Source: Candidatus Flexifilum breve
Lineage (GTDB): Bacteria > Chloroflexota > Anaerolineae > Aggregatilineales > Phototrophicaceae
Assembly: GCA_016717205.1 (NCBI GenBank)
Contig: JADKGC010000001.1
Span: forward strand, 1,426,001 to 1,490,000
DNA length: 64,000 nucleotides
Reading direction: 5' to 3'
A program made the position numbers and the translations under genes. The notes under the pieces were generated by a model. That model saw nothing but the letters and a program-made list of their open reading frames with translations. It was not told where the DNA came from and did not search any database. Positions 51,118 through 59,604 of this stretch are shown in pieces. The stretch's first letter is position 1; each line of letters begins with the position of its first letter.

Positions 51118-52041
51118 ATGGTTAACTTACGCGAATGGGCACTGCCCGTCTACACCATCATGATGCAGATGTCAGCGGGCAGCATGCTGGCTTTGTGGGT
51201 ACTGTATACGGTGGCTTTGCGCCGCTATGGGCCGGAGATCGCCACTAAACTCACCAAGAACCCGCTCATCGTCATCGTCGTGACGGTGATAACGGCGATG
51301 ATTGGCTCGCATTATCATCTCAGCCGCCCCGCCTTCTCGCTGTTCGCGGTGCTCAATTTTCAGTCGTCGTGGCTGAGCCGAGAAGTCGGCTTTACGGTGG
51401 TCTTTGCGGGCTTGGCGGGCTTATTGCTGCTCGTGCTGTTGTACCGACCGAACGCGGTCAAAGGCCAACTGGCGCTCGGTTGGGGCGCGGTGACGATGGG
51501 CGTGGTCACGGTCTATGCGATGTCACGGGTGTATTTGCTGCCCACTCAGATCGCCTGGAACTCGGTCGCCACGCCGATCGCGTTTTTCTGTGCGATGGTG
51601 CTGTTGGGAGTCATCGGCATGGCGGTCGTCCTGTTGATCAATCTGTATCTCTTCACTTTGAACAAAGATAGCGATCTGGTGCTCATTCGGGCTGTGACCC
51701 GTCGCGTGTTAACCCTCGCCTGCGGGGTGGCGATCCTCGTGGCGCTGATTGAGCTGGCGAATTATGGCTTCCAGATTGTGGATTTGTACAACCAAGGGTC
51801 AACCGCTCACGCCAGCCTGTATCTGCTGCTCGGCTTGTATCGCGCTCTGTTTGTCATCCGCGTCGGACTGCTGATCGCTGGCGTGCTTGCCCTGTCACTG
51901 GTTACACTCTGGCAGCAAAGACGATCCAAACCGGTCGTGCGCTTTCTGGCATCGATCTATCTGACGTTCCTGATGGTTTTGATCAGCGAAGTCTTGGGAC
52001 GGTTTCTCTTCTATGCAGTCCATGTGCGGACGGGTATCTAG
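51118..52041 (+). CDS. DmsC-like membrane anchor embedded in a two-component operon
   Basis: The 307-residue, eight-TM protein is a paralogue of the DmsC-like anchor at 56619-57545. Both carry SSWLSRE near residues 82-89, YLLPTxxAWNSxAT near 142-155 and an SEVLGRFLFY/SEIVARFLFY end. DmsC anchors hold the reductase at the membrane and oxidise quinol. This copy has no DmsA or DmsB partner next to it and lies between a histidine kinase and its response regulator, 6 nt after the former. A quinone-pool sensing role, feeding the kinase, is an attractive inference, but it could also form a second complex with DmsAB. Confidence 0.85.
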   Translation: MVNLREWALPVYTIMMQMSAGSMLALWVLYTVALRRYGPEIATKLTKNPLIVIVVTVITAMIGSHYHLSRPAFSLFAVLNFQSSWLSREVGFTVVFAGLAGLLLLVLLYRPNAVKGQLALGWGAVTMGVVTVYAMSRVYLLPTQIAWNSVATPIAFFCAMVLLGVIGMAVVLLINLYLFTLNKDSDLVLIRAVTRRVLTLACGVAILVALIELANYGFQIVDLYNQGSTAHASLYLLLGLYRALFVIRVGLLIAGVLALSLVTLWQQRRSKPVVRFLASIYLTFLMVLISEVLGRFLFYAVHVRTGI

Positions 52042-52060
52042 TGCGACGAAAGAGTCTACC

Positions 52061-52714
52061 ATGACCATTAAAGTGCTGATTGTCGACGATCATAAGCTCT
52101 TCCGGCAGGGTCTGCGCAGCTTGATGAGTACCCGCGATGACATCGTCGAGGTGGTGGGTGAAGCGGCCACCGCCGCCGAAGCCATCAAACTGACGGGGCA
52201 GCTCCGGCCTGATGTCGTCCTGATGGATATCTACATGCCCGAAGTCGATGGGCTGGAAGCCACGCGCGCTATCAAAAAACTGTATCCGGAGATCGCCGTG
52301 GTGATCCTCACGTCTTCCGAGAAGGACAGCCATTTATTCGAGGCTGTGCGCGCCGATGCGGCGGGCTATCTGCTGAAAAATCTGGATGCCGACGAACTCT
52401 TCAATATGCTGGAAGGTGTGGCGAAGGGCGAAGCGGCGATGACGCGCGCGATGGCCTCCAAGGTGCTGAAGGGGATCGCCCGTCAGCAAATCGGCGGCCC
52501 CGACGAGATCGAAACGCTGACCGAACGCGAGATCATGGTGCTCCATCTGGTCGCGCAGGGCGAAAGCAACCCGCAGATCGCCGAGAAACTCTCCATCTCG
52601 ACCAATACGGTCAAGACGCACCTCAGCAATATTCTCAAGAAGCTGCAGCTCGATAACCGCGCGCAGGTCGCCGCCTATGCCGTCGAGCATGGGATCAAAT
52701 CCTCGCCCGATTAG
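52061..52714 (+). CDS. NarL/FixJ-family response regulator
   Basis: The 217-residue regulator has the receiver domain (MTIKVLIVDDHKLFRQGL; acidic DD at 9-10, the phosphorylation Asp in PDVVLMDIYMP near residue 55, Lys in YLLKNLDADELF near 105). The LuxR-type helix-turn-helix is ETLTEREIMVLHLVAQGESNPQIAEKLSISTNTVKTHLSNILKKL. The ATG at 52061 (AAAGAG in front) is preferred over an upstream ATG that would lie within the DmsC-like gene. A candidate palindromic site upstream of the dmsA-like gene is at 53381-53396. Confidence 0.95.
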   Translation: MTIKVLIVDDHKLFRQGLRSLMSTRDDIVEVVGEAATAAEAIKLTGQLRPDVVLMDIYMPEVDGLEATRAIKKLYPEIAVVILTSSEKDSHLFEAVRADAAGYLLKNLDADELFNMLEGVAKGEAAMTRAMASKVLKGIARQQIGGPDEIETLTEREIMVLHLVAQGESNPQIAEKLSISTNTVKTHLSNILKKLQLDNRAQVAAYAVEHGIKSSPD

Positions 52715-52767
52715 CGGACGGTCAGCCTCTCCTCTACAACCTGCGGCACAAGCCGCATCAGTCCGAC

Positions 52768-52801
52768 CCTACCCCCGGCCCCCTAACAGGGGTAGGTTTT
52801 T
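52768..52801 (+). terminator. Rho-independent terminator after the regulator
   Basis: CCTACCCC (52768-52775) pairs with GGGGTAGG (52789-52796) and TTTTT follows. It sits 54 nt after the response-regulator stop. The unit CCTACCCCC...GGGGTAGG recurs near 17322 in the intergenic region. Confidence 0.82.
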
Positions 52802-53380
52802 CATACTTCCTATCGTGTACAGGTTTTCTTCGCCGAGAACGTGTAGGGACGAGGCATGCCTCGTCCTATTTTTTCTCTGGATTGGACAAAAAGCTTGTGA
52901 TGCGTGAAAGCAAAAGAGCGCTTTAGCAAGTAAGGTTACCGCCGTGTTGGCACCGGAGGACGAGGCATGCCTCGTCCCTACAATTAAAAACCTACCCTGA
53001 CAGCCCCCGGCACCTCCCCGAATTCAGGGAGTGGAGCCAACACTGCCCGCCGAAACGAATTGGTTTTCGTAGGGACGCGATAAATCGCGTCCGCCGTCTT
53101 CGACCCTACCCAGGTAAGTAATTGATTGTAGGGACGAGGCATGCAGTCATTTCAGATTTGGTGAAAATACTCAACCTCACCCTGCTTACTGCGCAAGCTG
53201 TCCCTCTCCGTGGGGAGAGGGACACCACCTGCCGTGCCCTTGCCCCTCACCCTCTGGAGAGGGGCGGTTGAGGGCAGCGAAACGGGGTGAGGTTAGGCAA
53301 CGTGCCGATTTTGAAATCGCCTCAGGCCTCGTCCTTACAACGAATCCCCTACCCTCGACCCCACCCATTACCGGCGCTTA
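52802..53380. repeat. Repeat-filled gap upstream of the molybdoenzyme operon
   Basis: No gene was found. The gap contains GTAGGGACGAGGCATGCCTC (52843-52862), GGACGAGGCATGCCTCGTCC (52958-52977), a GAATTC palindrome (CCTCCCCGAATTCAGGGAG, about 53014-53033), GTAGGGACGCGATAAATCGC (53071-53090) and a truncated GTAGGGACGAGGCATGCAG (53128-). There is also a TCTCCGTGGGGAGAGG/CCTCTGGAGAGG part of the GGTGAGG family (about 53205-53305). Confidence 0.75.
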
Positions 53381-53396
53381 TCACCCAATCGGGTGA
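53381..53396. promoter_or_regulatory. Perfect 16-bp palindrome upstream of the DmsA-like gene
   Basis: TCACCC-AATC-GGGTGA lies 120 nt upstream of the ATG, next to an AT-rich spacer. Unlike the surrounding repeats it occurs once. It is a candidate binding site for a redox regulator. Confidence 0.45.
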
Positions 53397-53516
53397 GATC
53401 AAAAATGCTCCACCCTGTTGATGTCCCCACTTGTGAAAAAAAGCATAATCAGCCATCGTGTATCAACATTGACACGGCTCGTCTCTCCTTAGTGATTCCA
53501 GCATGGGAGGAATTCT

Positions 53517-55979
53517 ATGGCTGCCAGAGAATTTATTAATGACCTAATCACAAGTAGTATCATGTCCCGCCGCAGCTTCCTTAAATGGAGCGCCATCTTC
53601 GGTGGCACCGCGGCGGTTGCGAGCAATTTGACCAGCCTTCCCGGCCAACAAGGGGTCGGAAGTGTCGCGGCGCAGGAACAGGCCGAAGAAAACGTGGTCT
53701 GGACGTCCTGCGTGGTGAACTGCGGCAGCCGCTGCCCGCTGCGCCTCCATGTCAAAGATGGCGTGGTCGTCCGCGTCGAAACCGACAACCTCGGCGACGA
53801 CGAATTCGGCAATCATCAGGTGCGCGCCTGCGTGCGTGGCCGCTCGGTTCGCCAGCGCATTTACAATCCCGACCGCCTCAAGTACCCGATGAAGCGGGTT
53901 GGCCCCCGTGGCTCCGGCGAATTTGAGCAGATTAGCTGGGAAGAAGCCTTTGATCTGATCGCCAACAAGATTAAAGAGCTGGTTGAGAATTATGGCAACG
54001 AATCGATTTATCTGAACTACGGCACCGGCACGCTCGGCGCGACCGTGGCGAAGTCGTGGCCGCCCAGCGCTACCCCGATTGCCCGCCTGATGAACTGCTT
54101 CGGTGGCTACCTGAATCACTATGGCGATTACAGCGCCGCCCAGATTGAGTCCGGCCTGCCGTATACGTTTGGCAACACGTGGGCGGATACATGGGTGACC
54201 AACAACAGCATCGAAGACATCGTCAACAGTAAACTGCTCGTCTACTTTGGCAACAACCCCGGCGAAACGCGCATGAGCGGCGGCGGGATGATCTACAGCC
54301 TCCAGCACTACAAGCAGGTCAGCGGCGCGAAGATGATCGTCATCGACCCGCGCTATACCGATACGGCGGTCACCGCGGCTGACGAGTGGATCCCCATTCG
54401 CCCCGGCACCGACGCCGCGCTGATCAGTGCGCTGGCCTACGTCATGATCACCGAAAATCTGCACGATCAGGCGTTCCTCGACACCTACTGCGTCGGCTTT
54501 GACCGCGCGCACATGCCGGAAGGCTACGAAGATCAGGACAGCTACTCCGACTATATCCTCGGCACGGGCGCAGACGGCGTCGCCAAGACCCCGGTCTGGG
54601 CCGCGGCGATTACGGGCATTCCCGCGCAGAAGATCGTCCAACTGGCGCGCGAAATCGCGCTGACCAAGCCATGCTTCATCACGCAGGGTTGGGGTCCGCA
54701 GCGCCAAGCGAACGGCGAGCAGACCAGCCGCGCCATCCCCATGCTGGCCATCCTGACCGGCAACATCGGTATCCATGGCGGCGGCACCGGCGCGCGCGAA
54801 TCGGGGTACGGCATTGGCATGGCGGGCTTCCCGACCCTGCAAAACCCGGTTCAGACCTACATCTCCGTGTTCAACTGGCCGGATGCCATTCTGCATGGCC
54901 CGGAAATGACCGCGACCAAAGACGGCGTGATCGGCAAAGACAAGCTGGATGTGCCGATTAAGTTCATCTGGAGCTATGCGGGCAACGCGCTGATCAACCA
55001 GCACGCCGATGTCAACCACACCCGCGAAGTTCTGGGCGATGACACCAAGTGCGAAATGATCGTGACCGTGGACGTGCACATGACGCCCAGCGCCCGCTGG
55101 TCGGACATTCTGCTGCCCGACACCACCAACTACGAAAAGATGGATATCGCCCTGAATGGCGATACCAGCAGCATGGGTTACGCCATCTTCTGCGAACAGG
55201 CGATTGAGCCGATGTTCGAGACGATGCACGTCTACGACATGTGCGCGGAAATCGCCAAGCGCCTGGGTGTCGAAGACCAGTACACCGAAGGCCGCACGGT
55301 CGAAGACTGGCTGCGCTTCTGCATCGACGAAACCCGCGCCACCAACCCGGATTGGCCGGACTTTGAAACCTTCCGTGAGATGGGCATCTACAAAGTCACC
55401 AATCAGGGTGAGCCGTATGTCGCCTACCAGGGTTTCCGCGAAGACCCCGCCGCTAATCCGTTGTTGACCCCCTCGGGCAAGCTGGAAATCTTCTCGGCGC
55501 GCCTGCATGAGATCGGCCAGACGTGGGAACTGCAGGAAGGCGATGTGATTTCCGGCCTGCCCATCTATGTGCCGACGTGGGAAGGCGTCGCCGACCCGCT
55601 GCGCGAAAACTACCCGCTGCAGTTGATCAGCGCGCACTTCAAGCAGCGCACGCACTCGACCTACGGGAACGTGCCGTGGATGAAGGAAGTCGCCCCGCAG
55701 GAAGTGTGGATTAACCCCATCGACGCCGAAGCCCGCGGTATCCGCAACGGGGATCGCGTCTTCGTGTACAACGGTCGTGGTAAGACGCACGTGCCGGCTC
55801 GCGTCACCCCGCGCATCATCCCCGGTGTGGTCCATCTGTCCGAGGGCGCGTGGTATACCCCGGATGCGGATGGCACCGATCAGGCAGGTTGTGTCAATGT
55901 GTTGACACGTTATCGCCCCTCCCCGCTGGCAAAAGGCGACCCCATGCACACGGTTCTGGTTGAAGTTGAGAAAGCGTAA
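53517..55979 (+). CDS. DMSO-reductase-family molybdoenzyme catalytic subunit (DmsA/YnfE-like)
   Basis: The 820-residue protein carries a twin-arginine-type leader (SRRSFLKWSA, residues 17-26). The [4Fe-4S] motif CVVNCGSRCPLRLHV with a fourth Cys (RACVRGRS) is near 62-108. It then has the molybdopterin-bis-MGD folds with signatures YLNHYGDYSAAQI, GGGTGARES and LRENYPLQLISAHFKQRTHSTYG, plus the C-terminal MGD-binding domain. In DmsA the Mo ligand is the Ser of Y-x-x-Y-S-x-AQ; here YGDYSAAQ keeps it, so a DMSO-reductase-type Ser ligand is expected. The physiological acceptor may be DMSO, TMAO, chlorate, selenate or similar. GGGAGGAATTCT precedes the ATG. Confidence 0.93.
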   Translation: MAAREFINDLITSSIMSRRSFLKWSAIFGGTAAVASNLTSLPGQQGVGSVAAQEQAEENVVWTSCVVNCGSRCPLRLHVKDGVVVRVETDNLGDDEFGNHQVRACVRGRSVRQRIYNPDRLKYPMKRVGPRGSGEFEQISWEEAFDLIANKIKELVENYGNESIYLNYGTGTLGATVAKSWPPSATPIARLMNCFGGYLNHYGDYSAAQIESGLPYTFGNTWADTWVTNNSIEDIVNSKLLVYFGNNPGETRMSGGGMIYSLQHYKQVSGAKMIVIDPRYTDTAVTAADEWIPIRPGTDAALISALAYVMITENLHDQAFLDTYCVGFDRAHMPEGYEDQDSYSDYILGTGADGVAKTPVWAAAITGIPAQKIVQLAREIALTKPCFITQGWGPQRQANGEQTSRAIPMLAILTGNIGIHGGGTGARESGYGIGMAGFPTLQNPVQTYISVFNWPDAILHGPEMTATKDGVIGKDKLDVPIKFIWSYAGNALINQHADVNHTREVLGDDTKCEMIVTVDVHMTPSARWSDILLPDTTNYEKMDIALNGDTSSMGYAIFCEQAIEPMFETMHVYDMCAEIAKRLGVEDQYTEGRTVEDWLRFCIDETRATNPDWPDFETFREMGIYKVTNQGEPYVAYQGFREDPAANPLLTPSGKLEIFSARLHEIGQTWELQEGDVISGLPIYVPTWEGVADPLRENYPLQLISAHFKQRTHSTYGNVPWMKEVAPQEVWINPIDAEARGIRNGDRVFVYNGRGKTHVPARVTPRIIPGVVHLSEGAWYTPDADGTDQAGCVNVLTRYRPSPLAKGDPMHTVLVEVEKA

Positions 55980-55993
55980 AGGGGAATACTCAA

Positions 55994-56614
55994 ATGGCTA
56001 ACAAATTGGGATTCTACTTCAATGGCGGCGCGTGCACGGGTTGCAAGGCCTGCCAGATTGCCTGTAAAGATAAGTCGGATTTGCCCATTGGCGTCAACTG
56101 GCGGCGCGTCGCCGAATATACGGGCGGCGAATGGGTGACCAACCCCGATGGCTCGGTTGTGCAGAACGTCTTCGCCTACTACACGTCGATGGCCTGCAAC
56201 CACTGCGAAAACCCGATCTGCGCCGAAGTCTGCCCCACGCAGGCGATGTTCAAGCGCGAAGACGGCGTCGTCATGATCGACGAGAGCAAATGCATCGGCT
56301 GCCGGTACTGCGAATGGGCGTGTCCGTATGGCGCGCCGCAGTTCAACGAGGAAGCGGGCGTCATGACGAAGTGCAACTTCTGTCAGGACTACCTCGCGGA
56401 AGGCAAGTCGCCGGCCTGTGTGGCGGCCTGTCCGTCGCGCGCCCTGTTCTTCGGTGAGATCGACACGCTCCGTGCCGAACACGGGACGCTGGCGGAAATT
56501 GCGCCGCTGCCCCCGGCTGACATCACCAATCCGAATCTCGTCATCCAACCGCATCACCATGCCCGCGCAGTCGGTTCCACGGCTGGCAAACTGATTAATC
56601 CCGAGGAGGTCTAG
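55994..56614 (+). CDS. DmsB-like four-[4Fe-4S]-cluster electron-transfer subunit
   Basis: The 206-residue subunit has four Cys-rich motifs: CTGCKACQIACK (residue ~14), CNHCENPICAEVCP (~68), CIGCRYCEWACPYG (~99) and CNFCQDYLAEGKSPACVAACP (~127). This is the standard DmsB layout for relaying electrons from DmsC to the molybdenum subunit. The gene starts 14 nt after the catalytic gene. The C-terminal tail is His-rich (QPHHHARAV). Confidence 0.95.
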   Translation: MANKLGFYFNGGACTGCKACQIACKDKSDLPIGVNWRRVAEYTGGEWVTNPDGSVVQNVFAYYTSMACNHCENPICAEVCPTQAMFKREDGVVMIDESKCIGCRYCEWACPYGAPQFNEEAGVMTKCNFCQDYLAEGKSPACVAACPSRALFFGEIDTLRAEHGTLAEIAPLPPADITNPNLVIQPHHHARAVGSTAGKLINPEEV

Positions 56615-56618
56615 AGCG

Positions 56619-57545
56619 ATGCAAGGGAATGAATGGTCACTCATCATCTTCACGACGGTCATGCAAATGGCCGTTGGCTCATTCGTCATTCTGGGTGGCA
56701 TCCACTTTTTTGCGACGCGGCGCTATGATACCAAAGCGGCGGACGCCCTGAGCGACCGCGCCTTACTGGCGATTGGCCCCGTAGTCGTGCTGGCCTTGCT
56801 GGTCACCTTCCTCCACCTGGGGAACCCGCTCAACGCGCCGCGCGCCGTCACCAATCTCGGCACGTCGTGGTTGAGTCGTGAAATCACATTGGCGCTGGTG
56901 TTTGCGGTCGGCGGCGCGGTCTTTGCGCTGCTGCAGTGGCGCAAAATCGGGTCCGCCGCGGTGCGCAATGCGCTCGGCTTGCTGCTGGCGGCGGTCGGCC
57001 TGGTGCTGGTCTGGTCGATGGCGCAGGTCTATCTGCTGCCGACCGTCCCCGCATGGAACTCGCCCGCGACTGTCGTGACGTTCTTCATCACCACCTTGTT
57101 GCTAGGGTCACTGGCGGTCGGTTCGGCCTTTGTCATAACCTATCAGTATCTGCGCGGTCGCGGCAAGCTGCCAGATACCGACATCCAGTTCGACATCCTC
57201 TCCACCACCCTCCGCTGGATCGTCCTGATTTCGCTGGTGCTGCTCGGGGTTCAGTTCGTGGTCATCCCGCTGTATTTTGCCAGCCTTGCCCAACAGGGAT
57301 CGGCGGCGGCGATCAGCAGCATCTCGTTGATCCTAAACGAAGGCGGCGCTCTGCTGGCTTTGCGCTTGATCCTGCTGTTTGTCGGCGCGGGCATCTTCTC
57401 GATCTTCATGTATCGCAGCGCGTCCAACCAGGCCAAAACCCGCGTGACCGCTTATCTGGCCTACAGCGCGTTTATCTGCGTGCTGGTTTCCGAAATCGTC
57501 GCGCGCTTCCTGTTCTATCAGAGCATGGTGCGCATCGGGCTGTAA
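56619..57545 (+). CDS. DmsC-like membrane anchor, quinol oxidase subunit
   Basis: The 308-residue protein has eight hydrophobic segments and a DmsC pattern (WSLIIFTTVMQMAVGSFVIL, then HLGNPLNAPRAVTNLGTSWLSREI, YLLPTVPAWNSPATVVTFF, ARFLFYQSMVRIGL). It anchors the DmsAB pair and takes electrons from menaquinol. It overlaps none but begins 4 nt after the DmsB-like gene. A paralogue is encoded by 51118-52041. Confidence 0.93.
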   Translation: MQGNEWSLIIFTTVMQMAVGSFVILGGIHFFATRRYDTKAADALSDRALLAIGPVVVLALLVTFLHLGNPLNAPRAVTNLGTSWLSREITLALVFAVGGAVFALLQWRKIGSAAVRNALGLLLAAVGLVLVWSMAQVYLLPTVPAWNSPATVVTFFITTLLLGSLAVGSAFVITYQYLRGRGKLPDTDIQFDILSTTLRWIVLISLVLLGVQFVVIPLYFASLAQQGSAAAISSISLILNEGGALLALRLILLFVGAGIFSIFMYRSASNQAKTRVTAYLAYSAFICVLVSEIVARFLFYQSMVRIGL

Positions 57546-57575
57546 ATCTAGGCGCAGCCTGACCTGTGAATAGAG

Positions 57576-57620
57576 AGAGATAAGCGCGAGCGGCTTTACT
57601 CCCCACTCGCGCTTATCTCT
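57576..57620. promoter_or_regulatory. Long hairpin between the anchor and chaperone genes
   Basis: A perfect 15-bp stem AGAGATAAGCGCGAG/CTCGCGCTTATCTCT with a 15-nt loop lies in the 102-nt gap. No T-run follows. It is a probable mRNA-processing or attenuation element that separates structural genes from the maturation genes. Confidence 0.65.
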
Positions 57621-57647
57621 ATCGATCAACTATTGGAGTAATCCATC

Positions 57648-58334
57648 ATGGAAAATAAGGACACAGTCGCGCTCTCAGACAAGCTCATCGCGACCTACCT
57701 GGCCTATCGCTTTCTGGGCACGGCGTTTTTTGAAGCCCCCACCGTCGACCTGCTCGAACAATTGCAGCAGGATGATCTCTTTGCCGATTGGCCGCTGGAA
57801 GGCACGAATGACGCCCTGAAGACCGGGCTGGAGACCTTGCAGGCCTTTTTCCACGGCTGGCAGGCCGAAGACTTCGACGCGGTTCGGCGCGACTTTGCCC
57901 GCTTGTTCATCGGCCCCGGTCACTTACCCACCCCGCCGTGGGAATCGGTGTACCGCAATGAAGAACGGCTGATCTTCGACAAGCAGACGCTGCAGGTGCG
58001 GCTCCTGTTTCGCCAGTTTGGGATGGTCGTCCCAACGGTGCGCCATGAGCCGGAGGATCACTTTGGGCTGGAAATGCTGTTCGTCGCGCATCTGTGTCAG
58101 GTGGCGCTCGAGGGCATCCGCACCGACCAACCGTATCACACGGACATCGCTCTCGCCGCGCTTGACAGCTTCTTTAGCGAGCACATTGGCCAGTGGGCGC
58201 CTGCCTTCCTCGCCGATGTCAAGGAAGCGGCGCAGACACCTTATTATCGCGGCTTAAGTTGGCTGGCGTCCGGAAGCATCCGGCACACGCTGGAAGCATG
58301 GCACATCGAGAGCGACTCAGTGGCTTCGACATGA
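57648..58334 (+). CDS. TorD/DmsD-family maturation chaperone
   Basis: The 228-residue, largely helical protein fits the TorD/DmsD chaperones that bind the Tat leader and apo-catalytic subunit during cofactor insertion. Its diagnostic part is FARLFIGPGHLPTPPWESVYRNEERLIFDKQTLQVRLLFRQFG near residues 85-125, with the E-x-D-H-x-x-x-E-like EPEDHFGLEMLFVAHL near 140. It follows the reductase genes and precedes the Fe-S gene with an ATGA overlap. Confidence 0.93.
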   Translation: MENKDTVALSDKLIATYLAYRFLGTAFFEAPTVDLLEQLQQDDLFADWPLEGTNDALKTGLETLQAFFHGWQAEDFDAVRRDFARLFIGPGHLPTPPWESVYRNEERLIFDKQTLQVRLLFRQFGMVVPTVRHEPEDHFGLEMLFVAHLCQVALEGIRTDQPYHTDIALAALDSFFSEHIGQWAPAFLADVKEAAQTPYYRGLSWLASGSIRHTLEAWHIESDSVAST

Positions 58335-59584
58335 ACCTGATCGAGCTGGCGCTGGCCGCCGAGGCCTTCGTCCAACAGCAACCGGTTATTCAACAGACGA
58401 CGGCGCAGTGCGTGCGCACGAAAAATGTGCACGCGGCCTGTGACCGGTGCGCGGCCCTGTGCCCGACCGGAGCCATTCGGCTGGACAGTGGTCTACCCGA
58501 GCTGACTCCCGAGCAATGCATCAAATGTGGTGTGTGTTTACATACCTGCCCGTTGGGCGTCTTCGAACGTCCCGACGGTTTTCAACGGCTGCTCTCTAAT
58601 GCCCACAGCTTACGCGAGCATGAGGTGGTCGACATTGCCTGTGTGCGTCACCCTGCGCCCCAAACCACCGCGCCTGCGGTCGCTGGAGTCGTTCAAACCA
58701 AGAACTGTCTCGCCGAACTCGGCGTGTCCGCCTGGGTGGGGCTGCTCGCGGTAGGGGTTGAGCAGGTGCGCGTGCGCCTTGATGCCTGCGCGGAATGTCC
58801 GCTGCGCGTTTTATACCCCAGCATTGAGCAGGGCATCGCCGCGACCCGCCAGTTGCTCGCCGAGCTGGACCGGGCGGATGCGGTCGTCCCCGTCTATGCC
58901 GCCGACGCCGATTGGGTCGAACGCCCGTTACACCATAACACGCCCGCGCGCCTGTCACGGCGCGGCCTGTTCGCGTCACTGGTGAGTCCCGAGGCCGCCG
59001 TGCAGCAGCAGGCCATCAACCTCATCGATGAAGGCGATGGCTGTGACCAACTCTCCCGTGAACGGCGGCGCTTACTCAAGGTCTTGCGCCTGCTCACGGA
59101 GCAGATGCCCGATCTTCCCGAAGCGGCGCGCTTAGACGGCGCTGGTTTCGTACAGTTGGTGGTTTCCGATGCCTGTAACGCCTGCGGTTTATGTGAGCGC
59201 GTCTGCCCGACCGCTGCGCTGCATGTGACCAAAACGGATGATCAGTTTATGGTCATCTTTGCAGCGCAGCGCTGTCTGGATTGCCACTTGTGCGTCGACT
59301 ACTGCGAACCGCGCGCTCTGACGGTGTATGGTGCGCCGTCGCTGCGCCATGTACTGGACGAGGCGCGTCTGCTCTTGCATACCGGGCACATGAAGGAGTG
59401 CACGCGCTGCCAGACGCGGTTCGCTGGCTCACCAGAGCAAACCTTGTGCCCAACATGCACTTTCCGCCGTGAACATCCCAGCGGTGTGCATCTGCCCGAG
59501 GCGGTGCTGGCGCAATTGCCCGCCGCCACCCGTGAACGCTTACTGGCTGTGAACGCCAACCGCGCTTCGGCGCCCGAAGCCTAA
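58331..59584 (+). CDS. Multi-[4Fe-4S] ferredoxin-type protein
   Basis: The 417-residue protein has N-terminal ferredoxin-like Cys clusters (CDRCAALCPTGAIRL near residue 32 and CIKCGVCLHTCPLGVFE near 60), a central ~140-residue region with LDACAECPLRVLY and a helical (RERRRLLKVLRLLTEQMPDLPE) stretch, then a second pair of [4Fe-4S] motifs (CNACGLCERVCPTAALHV near 285; CLDCHLCVDYCEPRALTVYG near 315). It ends with a small zinc-ribbon-like CTRCQTRF..CPTCTF. The ATG at 58331 overlaps the previous stop. It may pass electrons to, or help assemble, the molybdoenzyme. Confidence 0.8.
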   Translation: MNLIELALAAEAFVQQQPVIQQTTAQCVRTKNVHAACDRCAALCPTGAIRLDSGLPELTPEQCIKCGVCLHTCPLGVFERPDGFQRLLSNAHSLREHEVVDIACVRHPAPQTTAPAVAGVVQTKNCLAELGVSAWVGLLAVGVEQVRVRLDACAECPLRVLYPSIEQGIAATRQLLAELDRADAVVPVYAADADWVERPLHHNTPARLSRRGLFASLVSPEAAVQQQAINLIDEGDGCDQLSRERRRLLKVLRLLTEQMPDLPEAARLDGAGFVQLVVSDACNACGLCERVCPTAALHVTKTDDQFMVIFAAQRCLDCHLCVDYCEPRALTVYGAPSLRHVLDEARLLLHTGHMKECTRCQTRFAGSPEQTLCPTCTFRREHPSGVHLPEAVLAQLPAATRERLLAVNANRASAPEA

Positions 59585-59604
59585 AGCAAAGGTAGATAGA
59601 ACCA

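Noticed and set aside
49075..52714. Nitrate-sensing NarX/NarL.
   Set aside because: The kinase lacks the NarX periplasmic P-box sensor and has a GAF domain. Only the HisKA_3/NarL output type is shared, so the name is not used.
52842..53145. A CRISPR array made of the repeated GTAGGGACG units.
   Set aside because: Spacing is irregular, copies occur in both orientations and have variable centres, and no cas gene is near. They are dispersed palindromes.
53544..55949. An 801-codon minus-strand frame opposite the molybdoenzyme gene.
   Set aside because: The plus strand carries the full DmsA-like protein with Tat leader and cluster motif; the antisense product is low-complexity Ala/Arg/Asp/His.
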